A stretch of DNA of 64,000 nucleotides from Chitinophagaceae bacterium. GTDB lineage: Bacteria; Bacteroidota; Bacteroidia; Cytophagales; Cytophagaceae. Shown piece after piece: positions 53,849-62,477 of this stretch (the first letter of the stretch is position 1; the number at the start of each line of letters is the position of its first letter). A model generated the notes under the pieces. It did no database searches. It was not told the origin of the DNA and saw only the letters and a program-made list of their open reading frames with translations. The stretch is from the NCBI GenBank assembly GCA_028288365.1, contig JAQBNU010000067.1, positions 1 through 64,000 of the forward strand. Direction: 5' to 3'. The translations under genes and the position numbers were made by a program.

Positions 53849-54658
53849 TTATTTAACAATCGATCCTTTTCTATGAATTGGTTCTCCTAAAGGAAGACCC
53901 GATACCAAGAGCAATACAACATCCTGCGTTGCCTGAACTTCCAGGTCTTGCGAAGTAAAAAATACAGCTGTACCTAAAGGTTGATTTTTGCTTTCTATGT
54001 TCGCCAGTCCGGAAGAAACGTAGACAAATCCATTGTACCCTTTAGGTAATACCAATTTGTATTTACCTCCTGATTTGATTTGTATTTCCTGAATGAATAT
54101 TTCTGCTTTTGTACGCACCGTCTCTCCCTGTGCCACGATGGTTTTCAATGTTACTTGTTCATTAATCTTAGTCGATGGAATTTCTTCTGATTTTATAGAT
54201 TGATAACCTGGTGACATGGTTTTAAATTCTTTGGGCAGGTTGATCCAAATCTGAAATCCTCTTACCTGTTCCGTACCTTGTGGCATTTCAGAATGCACTA
54301 CACCTGAACCGGTAGTAAAGCATTGTACATCTCCTGCTCCTAATACAACCTGATTACCCTTACTGTCTTTATGTTGCAATTGTCCTTTCACCACATACGT
54401 GATCACTTCAAAGCCACTGTGAAAATGATCTGGGAAACCAGAAGGAGGTGTAATAGAAAAATCATCAAACAGAACATACGGATCGTAACTTGGCATTCCT
54501 CTTCTAGGAATCAACCGGCGTACGGTGGCACCATCGCCTTCCTCTACTTCGTCGGCAGTTTCTATTCTGATGTCTTTCGCTTTCTGAGCATGCATCGCAA
54601 CAGATGTCAACAGCAACAAGAACAGTACACAAATAGCACGTGTATTTTTCATAGGCAT
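53849..54658 (-). CDS. Pirin-family cupin with a signal peptide
   Basis: 269 residues. A bicupin pirin: RRLIPRRGMPSYDPYVLFDDF and metal ligands in FPDHFHSGFEVITYV (two His), LQHKDSKGN and VVHSEMPQGT (His, Glu), then a second cupin. Residues 1-25 (KNTRAICVLFLLLLTSVAMHAQ-like) form a clear signal peptide, so this pirin is exported, unlike the usual cytoplasmic form. Pirins are iron-binding dioxygenase-type or quercetinase-like proteins. The start may also be the second Met. Confidence 0.9.
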   Translation of the reverse strand: MPMKNTRAICVLFLLLLTSVAMHAQKAKDIRIETADEVEEGDGATVRRLIPRRGMPSYDPYVLFDDFSITPPSGFPDHFHSGFEVITYVVKGQLQHKDSKGNQVVLGAGDVQCFTTGSGVVHSEMPQGTEQVRGFQIWINLPKEFKTMSPGYQSIKSEEIPSTKINEQVTLKTIVAQGETVRTKAEIFIQEIQIKSGGKYKLVLPKGYNGFVYVSSGLANIESKNQPLGTAVFFTSQDLEVQATQDVVLLLVSGLPLGEPIHRKGSIVK

Positions 54659-54685
54659 TGAAATAATATGGATCTACTAAAATCA

Positions 54686-54732
54686 AAATCCCGTTTCGTC
54701 GCGATAATTTCATCGGGATCGGAACGGGATTT
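54686..54732 (-). terminator. Terminator after fabI
   Basis: AAATCCCGTT (54686-54695) and AACGGGATTT (54723-54732) pair, with an inner GATAATTTCATC stem-loop and T-rich minus-strand sequence after it. Located 19 bases beyond the fabI stop. Confidence 0.75.
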
Positions 54733-54750
54733 CAATTCATGTGTATGCTG

Positions 54751-55566
54751 TTATTGTTTGGAAAAGATTTCCATGACTTCTTCTGTCATACCCGTTGAAC
54801 TGAATCCACCATCGTGAAATAAATTTTGCATAGTCACATGACGTGTAAAGTCTGAGAACAGCGTAATGCAATAAGCCGCGCAATCATCTGCAGAGGCATT
54901 TCCTAACGGAGACATCTTATCCGCAAAATCATAAAAGGCATTGAAGCCTGCAATCCCTTTACCAGCCGTGGTCATGGTCGGCGATTGTGAAATGGTATTG
55001 ACTCTTACTTTTTGGGAACGCCCCAATCTGTAGCCATAACTTCTGGCGATGGATTCCAATACGGATTTCGCTTCCGCCATGTCTGAATAATCAGGAAACG
55101 TGCGTTGCGAAGCGATATAAGTCAATGCAAGAATGGAAGCTTGGTTATTCAGTACGCCTTTTTTCTCTGCCACTTGCATGACTTTATGAAAAGACAATCC
55201 GGATACATCAAGTGATTTTAAAAACCATTCGTAATTCAAGTCTCCATATGACCTTCCCTTTCTTACATTGGGACTCATACCTATAGAGTGAAGAATGAAA
55301 TCGATCTTGCCTCCCAATACTTCTACAGATTTATCCAATAAATTTTCAAGGTCTTCAATGGAAGTCGCATCCGCAGGAATAACGGCCGCTTTGCATTGTT
55401 CGGCCAACTTGTTGATTTCTCCCATACGCATAGCGATGGGTGCATTCGTCAATGTAAATTGTGCGCCTTCTTCAAAAGCTTTCTGCGCCACTTTCCAGGC
55501 AATAGAATTTTCATCTAATGCTCCGAAAATAATCCCTCTTTTCCCTTTCAGTAAATTGTAAGCCAT
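54751..55566 (-). CDS. fabI: Enoyl-[acyl-carrier-protein] reductase (NADH)
   Basis: 271 residues. SDR-like FabI that completes each fatty acid elongation cycle and is the triclosan target. GIIFGALDENSIAWKVA is the nucleotide loop. The active-site Tyr-x6-Lys is in FPDYSDMAEAKSVLE, and SIGMSPNVRKGRSYGDLN lies in the substrate-binding region. ATG start. Ends with a terminator. Confidence 0.96.
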   Translation of the reverse strand: MAYNLLKGKRGIIFGALDENSIAWKVAQKAFEEGAQFTLTNAPIAMRMGEINKLAEQCKAAVIPADATSIEDLENLLDKSVEVLGGKIDFILHSIGMSPNVRKGRSYGDLNYEWFLKSLDVSGLSFHKVMQVAEKKGVLNNQASILALTYIASQRTFPDYSDMAEAKSVLESIARSYGYRLGRSQKVRVNTISQSPTMTTAGKGIAGFNAFYDFADKMSPLGNASADDCAAYCITLFSDFTRHVTMQNLFHDGGFSSTGMTEEVMEIFSKQ

Positions 55567-55624
55567 GTGTGTGTGTGTTATTTATGAACGAACAGCTACA
55601 AATATAGTCAATTCTAATTATTAT

Positions 55625-57280
55625 TTATTTTACTCCTAACAACTCCCTCGCTGAACGTACGGCAACTTCAGAAGGAGTCTTGCCTGCAATCATTTGAGCA
55701 ATTTCCTGAATCCGCTCTTCTTCATTGAGCAATTTCATATTGGTTGCTGTTTTACTTCCTTCGTTATTTTTATATACATAAAAATGCCGATCTCCTAAAG
55801 AGGCGACCTGCGGTAAATGTGTAATCGTCATCACCTGATGTCCCTGGGCAATCGACTTCATCATTTGTCCCATGCGCAAAGCAATTTCACCCGACACACC
55901 AGTATCTATCTCATCAAAAATAAGTGTAGGCAAATAACTCTTCTCTGCTAAGATCACTTTTACAGCCAACATCAAACGAGAGAACTCTCCACCGGAAGCC
56001 GCTTGCTTGAGCTCTTGCGGTGCCACGCCTTTGTTGGCACTGAAACGAATATTCACTTTGTCTGTGCCCATCAATCCAGGAGGTACAGCATCTATATCTA
56101 TTTTTACAGAAGCATCTGGCATGCCTAATTTCACTAGCAGATCCACCAGACCTTGTGCCAGCTTAACTACCGAGGCATGTCTTGCTTTAGATAACGTTTC
56201 TGCTTTTTTAAGTACTTCTTTTTCTAATTGACCGACTTCTTTTTCTAAGCTCTTGATGCGGTTTTCATCGTCATCCATTTTGCCCAACAAGGCACCCAAT
56301 TCATCAAACAAAGTAATTAGCTCTGCTACACTTTTCACCTGGTGTTTTTTCTGTAAAGCATACAATTTACTCAAACGTTCCTGAATGACGGACAAACGAG
56401 CTGGGTCATACAGTACGGCTTGTTGTTCCTGTTCCAATTCCGCTGACACGTCTTTGAGTTCTATCCATAAGCCTTCCAGACGGGAGGCCAATGAATTAAA
56501 ATGAGTACTCATGGCAGCAGCAGCCTGAAGATTTTTCAACGATTCTTTCAGACTTTGAATCGAACCGTGTGCTTCATCGGTCAATAGTTCACTGGCCGCA
56601 AATAATTTTTCTTTGATGCTTTCGGCATTTTCCAGCAACTGCTGTTCTTCTTCTAATTGTTCTTGTTCGTTAGGCTGAGGCGCTACTTCTTCCAGTTCGG
56701 TATATAAATATTGATTGAAGTCTCTCTCTTTGTTTGCCTGTGCACGTGCCGCCTGAAGCGCTTCCAATGTTTTAAAACTGTTGCGGTACTTTCTGTAATC
56801 ATCGCGGTAAGCCAGGTACAAAGCACTCGAACCAGCAAAAGTATCCAATAGACGTACCTGGAATTCACTCAGTCCCAGCAATAATGTTTCGTGTTGAGAA
56901 TGCACATCGATGATTTGTTCCGTCAGTGATTTCAGCACTTCCAGCGTAACCGGTGTATCATTGATAAAAGCTCTTGATTTCCCATTCGATGAAACCTCTC
57001 TGCGAAGAATGGTTTGTTCTTCGTTCTCCAACTCCTGCTGCTCAAACCATTCTCCCAATCCTGCTTTTTTCAAATCAAAATAACCTTCGATGATACATTT
57101 CTGTGTTTCGTCAAACAACACTTTACTATCTGCTCTGTTACCAAGCAACAAGCCCAAAGCACCCAGTAAAATAGATTTACCAGCACCCGTTTCACCTGTG
57201 ATCGTATTGAAGCCTTCACCAGGATGCCACTCCAGCTCCTCGATCAACGCATAATTTTTAATGTGCAGATAGTTCAGCAT
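55625..57280 (-). CDS. recN: DNA repair protein RecN
   Basis: 551 residues, SMC-like ATPase for double-strand-break repair. Walker A is ITGETGAGKSILLGALG, the signature motif is AASGGEFSRLMLAVK, and Walker B LIFDEIDTGVSG. The centre (about 165-370) is coiled coil. Follows the Sm-like small gene by two bases. Confidence 0.97.
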   Translation of the reverse strand: MLNYLHIKNYALIEELEWHPGEGFNTITGETGAGKSILLGALGLLLGNRADSKVLFDETQKCIIEGYFDLKKAGLGEWFEQQELENEEQTILRREVSSNGKSRAFINDTPVTLEVLKSLTEQIIDVHSQHETLLLGLSEFQVRLLDTFAGSSALYLAYRDDYRKYRNSFKTLEALQAARAQANKERDFNQYLYTELEEVAPQPNEQEQLEEEQQLLENAESIKEKLFAASELLTDEAHGSIQSLKESLKNLQAAAAMSTHFNSLASRLEGLWIELKDVSAELEQEQQAVLYDPARLSVIQERLSKLYALQKKHQVKSVAELITLFDELGALLGKMDDDENRIKSLEKEVGQLEKEVLKKAETLSKARHASVVKLAQGLVDLLVKLGMPDASVKIDIDAVPPGLMGTDKVNIRFSANKGVAPQELKQAASGGEFSRLMLAVKVILAEKSYLPTLIFDEIDTGVSGEIALRMGQMMKSIAQGHQVMTITHLPQVASLGDRHFYVYKNNEGSKTATNMKLLNEEERIQEIAQMIAGKTPSEVAVRSARELLGVK

Positions 57281-57282
57281 AA

Positions 57283-57510
57283 TTAATATTTGGTTATGAA
57301 ATCTAAAATGATCTCTTTGATCGTCTCTATAGCCAACGTAAATTCTACTCCCGATAAATCTTTGATGAATATTTTTTTATCGTTCGCCTTTTTTAACACA
57401 CCGTGATAAACAGCTCCATTGGCACAAATCACTTGCATTTCCTTCCCCGTGTAATCGGTCCAAACCAAAGACCCGCGATCTACCTCTATTCGTTGCTGTC
57501 TTCTGCCCAT
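57283..57510 (-). CDS. Small Sm-like protein of unknown function
   Basis: 75 residues from the ATG giving MGRRQQRIEVDRG (an in-frame ATG 14 codons upstream adds a hydrophobic extension and is less likely). The core WTDYTGKEMQVICANG, then YHGVLKKANDKKIFIKD and VEFTLAIETIKEI, has the strand pattern of an Sm/Hfq-like five-stranded barrel. This is pattern similarity, not proof of RNA binding. It sits between porD and recN in a conserved cluster, two bases before recN, so it is surely transcribed with it. Confidence 0.7.
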   Translation of the reverse strand: MGRRQQRIEVDRGSLVWTDYTGKEMQVICANGAVYHGVLKKANDKKIFIKDLSGVEFTLAIETIKEIILDFITKY

Positions 57511-57558
57511 AGTATGTAAAAATAAAAAAGACCAGGGCATTATAATGAACAATGCGAA

Positions 57559-58464
57559 TTATTTTTTTATGATTTGCTGGTACTTCTCTGTATTGGTTGG
57601 ATCCAATTCTCTCAACATAGGCATCAGTTGAATTTGAGTCTCCGCATCCGCATCTTTAAAAATATTGATGATTTCGTCACGCTTAGCCATGAAGAAAGAA
57701 CGGAGCAAGATGGAATAGGGGTTGACCTTGTTGATCGTTTGTATCGTCTTGATCGTTTCAAAAAAGATTTTGCGCGAACCCACGGGATCTTTAATGAAAT
57801 TATCCATTCCTTTTCTATGGTAATTATACCATGCTTCTCTGTATGGTATGAACTGCTGGTTATTTAAATTATTGATAAGAGATCCTTTGTTGTTAGGATC
57901 TGTTGTAGCATTAAAGCCTACCATCTGATCCCTTGCCACCCCTGCAATGTTTAGCGCTCTTTCGATGTATTGGTTACCTCCCAGTTTACCGAAACTATCG
58001 TAGTCCATTGCCAGAATAATATTGGCATAAAAAGAAAGCAAAGTGACGATGTTAGAGTTGAAAACGTTTTCATTGTAATTCAACGGTTGCCCCGGACTCA
58101 AGTCAAAGACAAAATCTTTGTCAAAGTAGTTAAGCAAAATGGTCTCGTATGTGGTTCCATACACAGGTCTGGAACATTGCACCTGAGCGGTAGCTGTATA
58201 AGAATATTGCGTAGGCAATGAGATCAGCGATATCACGATATTACCTTTGATTCGCTCTTCAGCGTTGTATTGATCAACAGTCCAGCTTCTGTTGTTGACA
58301 AATGCTTTAATGATTGATTGCATATCGCTAAGTACCGTTTGCTGCATATCAGGAATCTGACTGGCATCAATCGTTACCACAATGTTCAGCTCCTGTCCCT
58401 TTGATACCAAAGGATTCAGAACGACTACACACAACAAAAACAATATATGATACCAGCGATTCAT
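57559..58464 (-). CDS. porD: Type IX secretion system PorD-like protein (DUF4835 family)
   Basis: 301 residues from the ATG giving MNRWYHILFLLCVVVLNPL, a signal peptide; a GTG nine codons upstream would overlap coaBC. The body matches DUF4835/PorD proteins: LNIVVTIDASQIPDMQQT, AEERIKGNIVISLISLP, PVYGTTYETILLNYFD, and a helical C-terminal part with LRELDPTNTEKYQQI. PorD is needed for T9SS in Porphyromonas. It lies downstream of coaBC as in other Bacteroidota, and supports the organism having T9SS, as does the sorting domain at 28-30 kb. Confidence 0.9.
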   Translation of the reverse strand: MNRWYHILFLLCVVVLNPLVSKGQELNIVVTIDASQIPDMQQTVLSDMQSIIKAFVNNRSWTVDQYNAEERIKGNIVISLISLPTQYSYTATAQVQCSRPVYGTTYETILLNYFDKDFVFDLSPGQPLNYNENVFNSNIVTLLSFYANIILAMDYDSFGKLGGNQYIERALNIAGVARDQMVGFNATTDPNNKGSLINNLNNQQFIPYREAWYNYHRKGMDNFIKDPVGSRKIFFETIKTIQTINKVNPYSILLRSFFMAKRDEIINIFKDADAETQIQLMPMLRELDPTNTEKYQQIIKK

Positions 58465-58466
58465 GC

Positions 58467-59675
58467 TTACTTTTTTAGCCATTCCAGACACATTTTATTC
58501 ACGATGTCTTTTGCAACTTCTAGTTTAGATTTCAATTCGTATTCTTCTTTTTGACCTGCTGCGGTATAAATGATTATTTTATTCGTATCACCCGAAAAGC
58601 CTGCACCCGGGTCGCGCAAAGAATTCAAAACGATCATGTCTTGTTTTTTAACCGCCATTTTTTTCAATGCATTGTCTTCTTCGTTCTGTGTTTCCAACGC
58701 AAACCCAACCAAAAACTGACCGGTCCTTTTTATAGCTCCGCATGCTGCAGCAATGTCTGTGGTTTTCACCAACGCAATATCAAAACGATCTTCTTTCTTT
58801 TTTATTTTCTGATCGGCTACCTGTGTAGGTGTATAATCCGCCACCGCCGCGCTGAATATAGCTGCATCACTTTGATCAAAAAAAGCTAGAACCTTATCCT
58901 TCATTTGTGCCGCAGATTCTACGCGATGTAAAATAATGCCAGGATGTATTGTCGTAATATGACTTGGACCACTAATTAAATAAACTTCTGCGCCTTCCTT
59001 TGCCAGTTCTTCTGCGATGGCATAACCCATTTTGCCAGAAGACCTGTTGCCTATAAAACGCACGGGGTCTATCGGTTCATAAGTAGGACCTGCAGTGATC
59101 ACGATCTTTTTCCCTTTCAACCGCTGCTGTGAATGGAAATATTTTTCCAACGCTTCTACAATTTGCTCCGGTTCCATCATGCGACCTTTACCTTCCAAAC
59201 CACTGGCCAACGGACCAGTACCCGGATCTAAGATGGTATTGCCGTACGATTGAAGTTTTTGAATATTGGCTTTCGTGGAAGGATGTTGCCACATGTCAAG
59301 ATCCATGGCCGGTGCCCACCAAACAGGACAACGAGCCGACATGTAAACAGCTTGAAGATAATTGTCACAAACACCTGTTGCTGCTTTCGCTATAGAATTA
59401 GCGCTAGCCGGAGCAATCACCATGAGGTCTGCCCACAGGCCCATTTCTACATGACTGTTCCATTGTCCGCTTTCTTTATCCAATAAAAAATCAGTACTGA
59501 CAGGATAATTGGAAAGCGTAGATAAAGTGAGTGGGGTAATAAAACCAGAAGCGGAGGTCGTCATGATGACGCGTACCTCCGCTCCTGATTTGGTAAGCAA
59601 TCGAATCAGGTTTGCTGCCTTGTAAGCTGCAATGCTGCCGCATACGCCAAGCAGTACCTTCTTCCCCTGCAACAT
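58467..59675 (-). CDS. coaBC: Phosphopantothenoylcysteine decarboxylase/phosphopantothenate-cysteine ligase
   Basis: 402 residues, bifunctional coenzyme A enzyme. The CoaC part (1-185) has VLLGVCGSIAAYKAANLIR, the catalytic-His region WNSHVEMGLWADL and the FMN-binding PASANSIAKAATG. In place of the ACGxxGxGRM flap cysteine there is ASGLEGKGRM, so Cys is replaced by Ser. The CoaB part (190-402) has TAGPTYEPIDPVRFIGNRSS and AAVADYTP. Two bases separate it from rpoZ. Confidence 0.95.
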   Translation of the reverse strand: MLQGKKVLLGVCGSIAAYKAANLIRLLTKSGAEVRVIMTTSASGFITPLTLSTLSNYPVSTDFLLDKESGQWNSHVEMGLWADLMVIAPASANSIAKAATGVCDNYLQAVYMSARCPVWWAPAMDLDMWQHPSTKANIQKLQSYGNTILDPGTGPLASGLEGKGRMMEPEQIVEALEKYFHSQQRLKGKKIVITAGPTYEPIDPVRFIGNRSSGKMGYAIAEELAKEGAEVYLISGPSHITTIHPGIILHRVESAAQMKDKVLAFFDQSDAAIFSAAVADYTPTQVADQKIKKKEDRFDIALVKTTDIAAACGAIKRTGQFLVGFALETQNEEDNALKKMAVKKQDMIVLNSLRDPGAGFSGDTNKIIIYTAAGQKEEYELKSKLEVAKDIVNKMCLEWLKK

Positions 59676-59676
59676 A

Positions 59677-59988
59677 TTATTTAGCTGGCTCTACGTCAGC
59701 TTTTCTGTACATGATTTTGTTTTCAATAAATTCTTCTGTAGCCAATGTTGCCGGCTTCGGCATACGCTCGTAGAATTTAGAAATTTCGATTTGCTCTCTG
59801 TTTTCAAATACTTCTTCCAGGTTATCTACTGTAGAAGCAAATTCGGCCAACTTAGAGTTCAATTCTTCTTTTTGTTTGATTGCAATCTGACGTGCTCTTC
59901 TAGAGATGATCACAAGCGATTCGTAAACGTTACCTGTGTTTACAGCCAGCTTATCAACGTCACGAGTAATTAGGTTTGCTATTGCCAT
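59677..59988 (-). CDS. rpoZ: RNA polymerase omega subunit (Rpb6-like, Bacteroidota type)
   Basis: 103 residues. NVYESLVIISRRARQIAIKQ is the omega/Rpb6 core helix; the C-terminal KFYERMPKPATLATEEFIEN is typical of the Bacteroidota form. Assists RNA polymerase assembly. The position between bamD and coaBC is conserved in the phylum. Confidence 0.93.
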   Translation of the reverse strand: MAIANLITRDVDKLAVNTGNVYESLVIISRRARQIAIKQKEELNSKLAEFASTVDNLEEVFENREQIEISKFYERMPKPATLATEEFIENKIMYRKADVEPAK

Positions 59989-60007
59989 ATCGAATTATAT
60001 TATATAC

Positions 60008-60838
60008 TTAACTTTTAGACTTTATTTTTGCCAGTTCACTTTCGCTCATTTCAGCGTATTGTTTCGCTTCTGCCAAGTATTTGGAACTAGGGAACTTCTC
60101 AGCAAAGCTACGATAAAAACCAATGGCATCATAATATCTTTCGATCTGAACCTTGCCTACAATGCTATTTTTTGCCAGATGGTATTGGGCTTCCACTCTG
60201 GTAAGGGCTATTTCCTCATTATAACTAGAATTTGGATACTGCTCCATAAAAGCCGTTAAAGCCACAATTGCCGATTTATAGTTATGGATTTTGTTATAAA
60301 GCTTAGCATGTTCATATTCTTTGCGCTCCAGCTGAAGCGTCAATTCATCCATGATGGCATTGCATTCTGTTACATAAGTGGATTGAGGATAACGGTTAAT
60401 GAAGGTCTGAATGGCTTTTAACGATTCGAAAGTACTCTGTTGGTCAAGATTATAAGCCGGAGACTCTTTGTACAAAGCCTTCGCATTCATAAACATGGCC
60501 TCTTCGTGGTATGTACTCCTGTTGTAAGTAGTATACAATTCCTTAAAATAAAAAGAAGCCATCGGGTATTGCTCCTGCTGGTAATAATCATAAGCCAGGT
60601 AATACAAGGCTTGCTCTGCTTCTGCTCTACCCTTCAATAAAGGAGCTATTTCTTCCAATAAAACGGACGATTTATAATAATCCTTTTTGTTATAAAACTT
60701 AATCCCTCCTTCCAGCTTGGCTGTAATGTCGCCTCGTTTTTGAAGCCTGCTGAATTCACTGCATGAAGCAAGCATTCCGGCGACAAGGATCAGGACTACA
60801 ACAAGGGCATTTATTTTGTTCATTCTGGTTCTACTCAT
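60008..60838 (-). CDS. bamD: Outer membrane assembly lipoprotein BamD
   Basis: 276 residues. A lipoprotein signal ends at MLASC (Cys26; an alternative start five codons later is possible). About five TPR-like repeats follow (YYKSSVLLEEIAPLLKGRAE, ALYYLAYDYYQQEQYPMASF, TFINRYPQSTYVTECNAIMD, FMEQYPNSSYNEEIALTRVE). Part of the BAM complex for outer-membrane barrel insertion, on the periplasmic face of the outer membrane. Confidence 0.94.
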   Translation of the reverse strand: MSRTRMNKINALVVVLILVAGMLASCSEFSRLQKRGDITAKLEGGIKFYNKKDYYKSSVLLEEIAPLLKGRAEAEQALYYLAYDYYQQEQYPMASFYFKELYTTYNRSTYHEEAMFMNAKALYKESPAYNLDQQSTFESLKAIQTFINRYPQSTYVTECNAIMDELTLQLERKEYEHAKLYNKIHNYKSAIVALTAFMEQYPNSSYNEEIALTRVEAQYHLAKNSIVGKVQIERYYDAIGFYRSFAEKFPSSKYLAEAKQYAEMSESELAKIKSKS

Positions 60839-60884
60839 TTGGGCTTCTAAACTACGTAAAAATATATCTTTTTACAAGTGTATA

Positions 60885-62447
60885 CTATCTTGGGATATCC
60901 TCTCTTTCAGGCTTTTCCTCTTTTCTCCAAAGAAAGCCTTTCAACCTTTTATCCGGTTCAAGAAGATCATTCGGCGGAATGAATTTGGCTTCGGGCTTAG
61001 TCAGAAAAGACACTCTTCTGATGGTGTCTTTTTCCATCGCCATCACGATGCGGCTGCAAATGGATTTATTCATACCGGTAACCAGGCTATCGCCTTCCAA
61101 AACGAAGAAAATGCTTTCACTATTGCCATTGACGAATACTGTTTTCAATTTATTGTCTTTGAAGGTCGCCTCCATGCGGCGGCCCTTGACCTGATTGAAA
61201 TTGCCGATGGTATCTTCCATGATAATGAAGGCATTTACATTCATGTACATTTTATGCATCTGTCCATTTTTGATGTAGAGCTTAATGGTATCGGCCGTCA
61301 GCTGACTTTTACCGTTCCACAACACAGGATGCCCGAACATTGTCACCAAAGAATCGTTGCCGTTGTAAATCAAAGAATCACAACTTCCTTGCATGCCGTT
61401 TTTGAAGATCCTGACGTGACGATAGAGTTTGAGGTACTCCTCCAATACTTTCGTTCTCTTCTTGTCTTCTTTACGGATGTGCACCATCGTATCGGATGTA
61501 ATGAACAAGGTATCTTTGCCCTGAAACCCTTTGAAAACAGGTGTTCCCAGCACTTTGGAAACACCGGAAGCCCTGTTGTAAATGAGTCGGTCTCCTTCTA
61601 TTTGTATGCTGTCGGAGGGTGAAGACAATCTGGCGGCACCTACGGCAATACCGATTTGTTTCACTTCGTCGTAATCGATTTTATCTGCTTCAACAACTTG
61701 TTTTCCATTGTTAATTTTGGATCTTCCCTTAATGTACATCACACCAGAAACGGTATTGTAACTTCCTGTCTCATGTCCCTGCACTGTTCCATCTTTAGAC
61801 GTAAGAAGCGCCGGTCCTCTGAACGTCGCGACTTTAGATGACGTGTTGTACTCTAATGTGTCTGCATCTATTTTGTATTGCTTGACTTCGTTTACCAGCT
61901 TGACATTCTTTTTAAATTGTACGGTTTTTAAATCGGTGTGGTAAGCGCCCTGTTTACTGGTCAGCACATTTTCTTTATCCTTGATCAATCCTCCATCGGT
62001 ATAATAAGCGATGGCTGTATTCCGGTCATAGTTCAGACGATCGGTTTCCAAATACATCGTGTTATCTTTCAACACCACATTGCCTATTGCCACGGCTTGT
62101 TTAGTGTTACCATCATAGGTCAATGTTTTGCAAGTCAAAGAAAGTGTATCGCCTTGCACCATGCGCACGTGCCCGTATGTTTCTACTTTATTGGTGGCAG
62201 GAAATTGTAAAGCGGAATCGCAATACAAAAACATAGTACCTTGTTTAAATACCACGTCACCGATCAATTTGATTTTGCGCTCGGTTTTGTTTTCTATCCC
62301 TTCCAGCGAACCGGCTTTTATCAATTCTACTTTTTCCGTCTGTTGTGCATAAGAAGCAGTATGTAGCAAAGCAACGAACAACATGCTTTGCAGCACAAAG
62401 CCCGATGATCTTAAGATGGGTTTAAGAATGTTTTTTACTACCTTCAC
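60885..62447 (-). CDS. OstA/LptA-like periplasmic protein
   Basis: 520 residues starting at GTG, signal peptide ending TASYAQ. Repeated beta-jellyroll segments of the LptA/OstA type: IENKTERKIKLIGDVVFKQG, VETYGHVRMVQGDTLSLTC, AVAIGNVVLKDNTMYLET, VATFRGPALLTSKDG, KYLKLYRHVRIF-like. These predict a lipid A/LPS-binding bridge protein. The position upstream of bamD fits outer-membrane biogenesis. Divergent from tilS. Confidence 0.88.
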   Translation of the reverse strand: MKVVKNILKPILRSSGFVLQSMLFVALLHTASYAQQTEKVELIKAGSLEGIENKTERKIKLIGDVVFKQGTMFLYCDSALQFPATNKVETYGHVRMVQGDTLSLTCKTLTYDGNTKQAVAIGNVVLKDNTMYLETDRLNYDRNTAIAYYTDGGLIKDKENVLTSKQGAYHTDLKTVQFKKNVKLVNEVKQYKIDADTLEYNTSSKVATFRGPALLTSKDGTVQGHETGSYNTVSGVMYIKGRSKINNGKQVVEADKIDYDEVKQIGIAVGAARLSSPSDSIQIEGDRLIYNRASGVSKVLGTPVFKGFQGKDTLFITSDTMVHIRKEDKKRTKVLEEYLKLYRHVRIFKNGMQGSCDSLIYNGNDSLVTMFGHPVLWNGKSQLTADTIKLYIKNGQMHKMYMNVNAFIIMEDTIGNFNQVKGRRMEATFKDNKLKTVFVNGNSESIFFVLEGDSLVTGMNKSICSRIVMAMEKDTIRRVSFLTKPEAKFIPPNDLLEPDKRLKGFLWRKEEKPEREDIPR

Positions 62448-62477
62448 AACGTAAAGTTAAGCATTTTCAACAAACAC

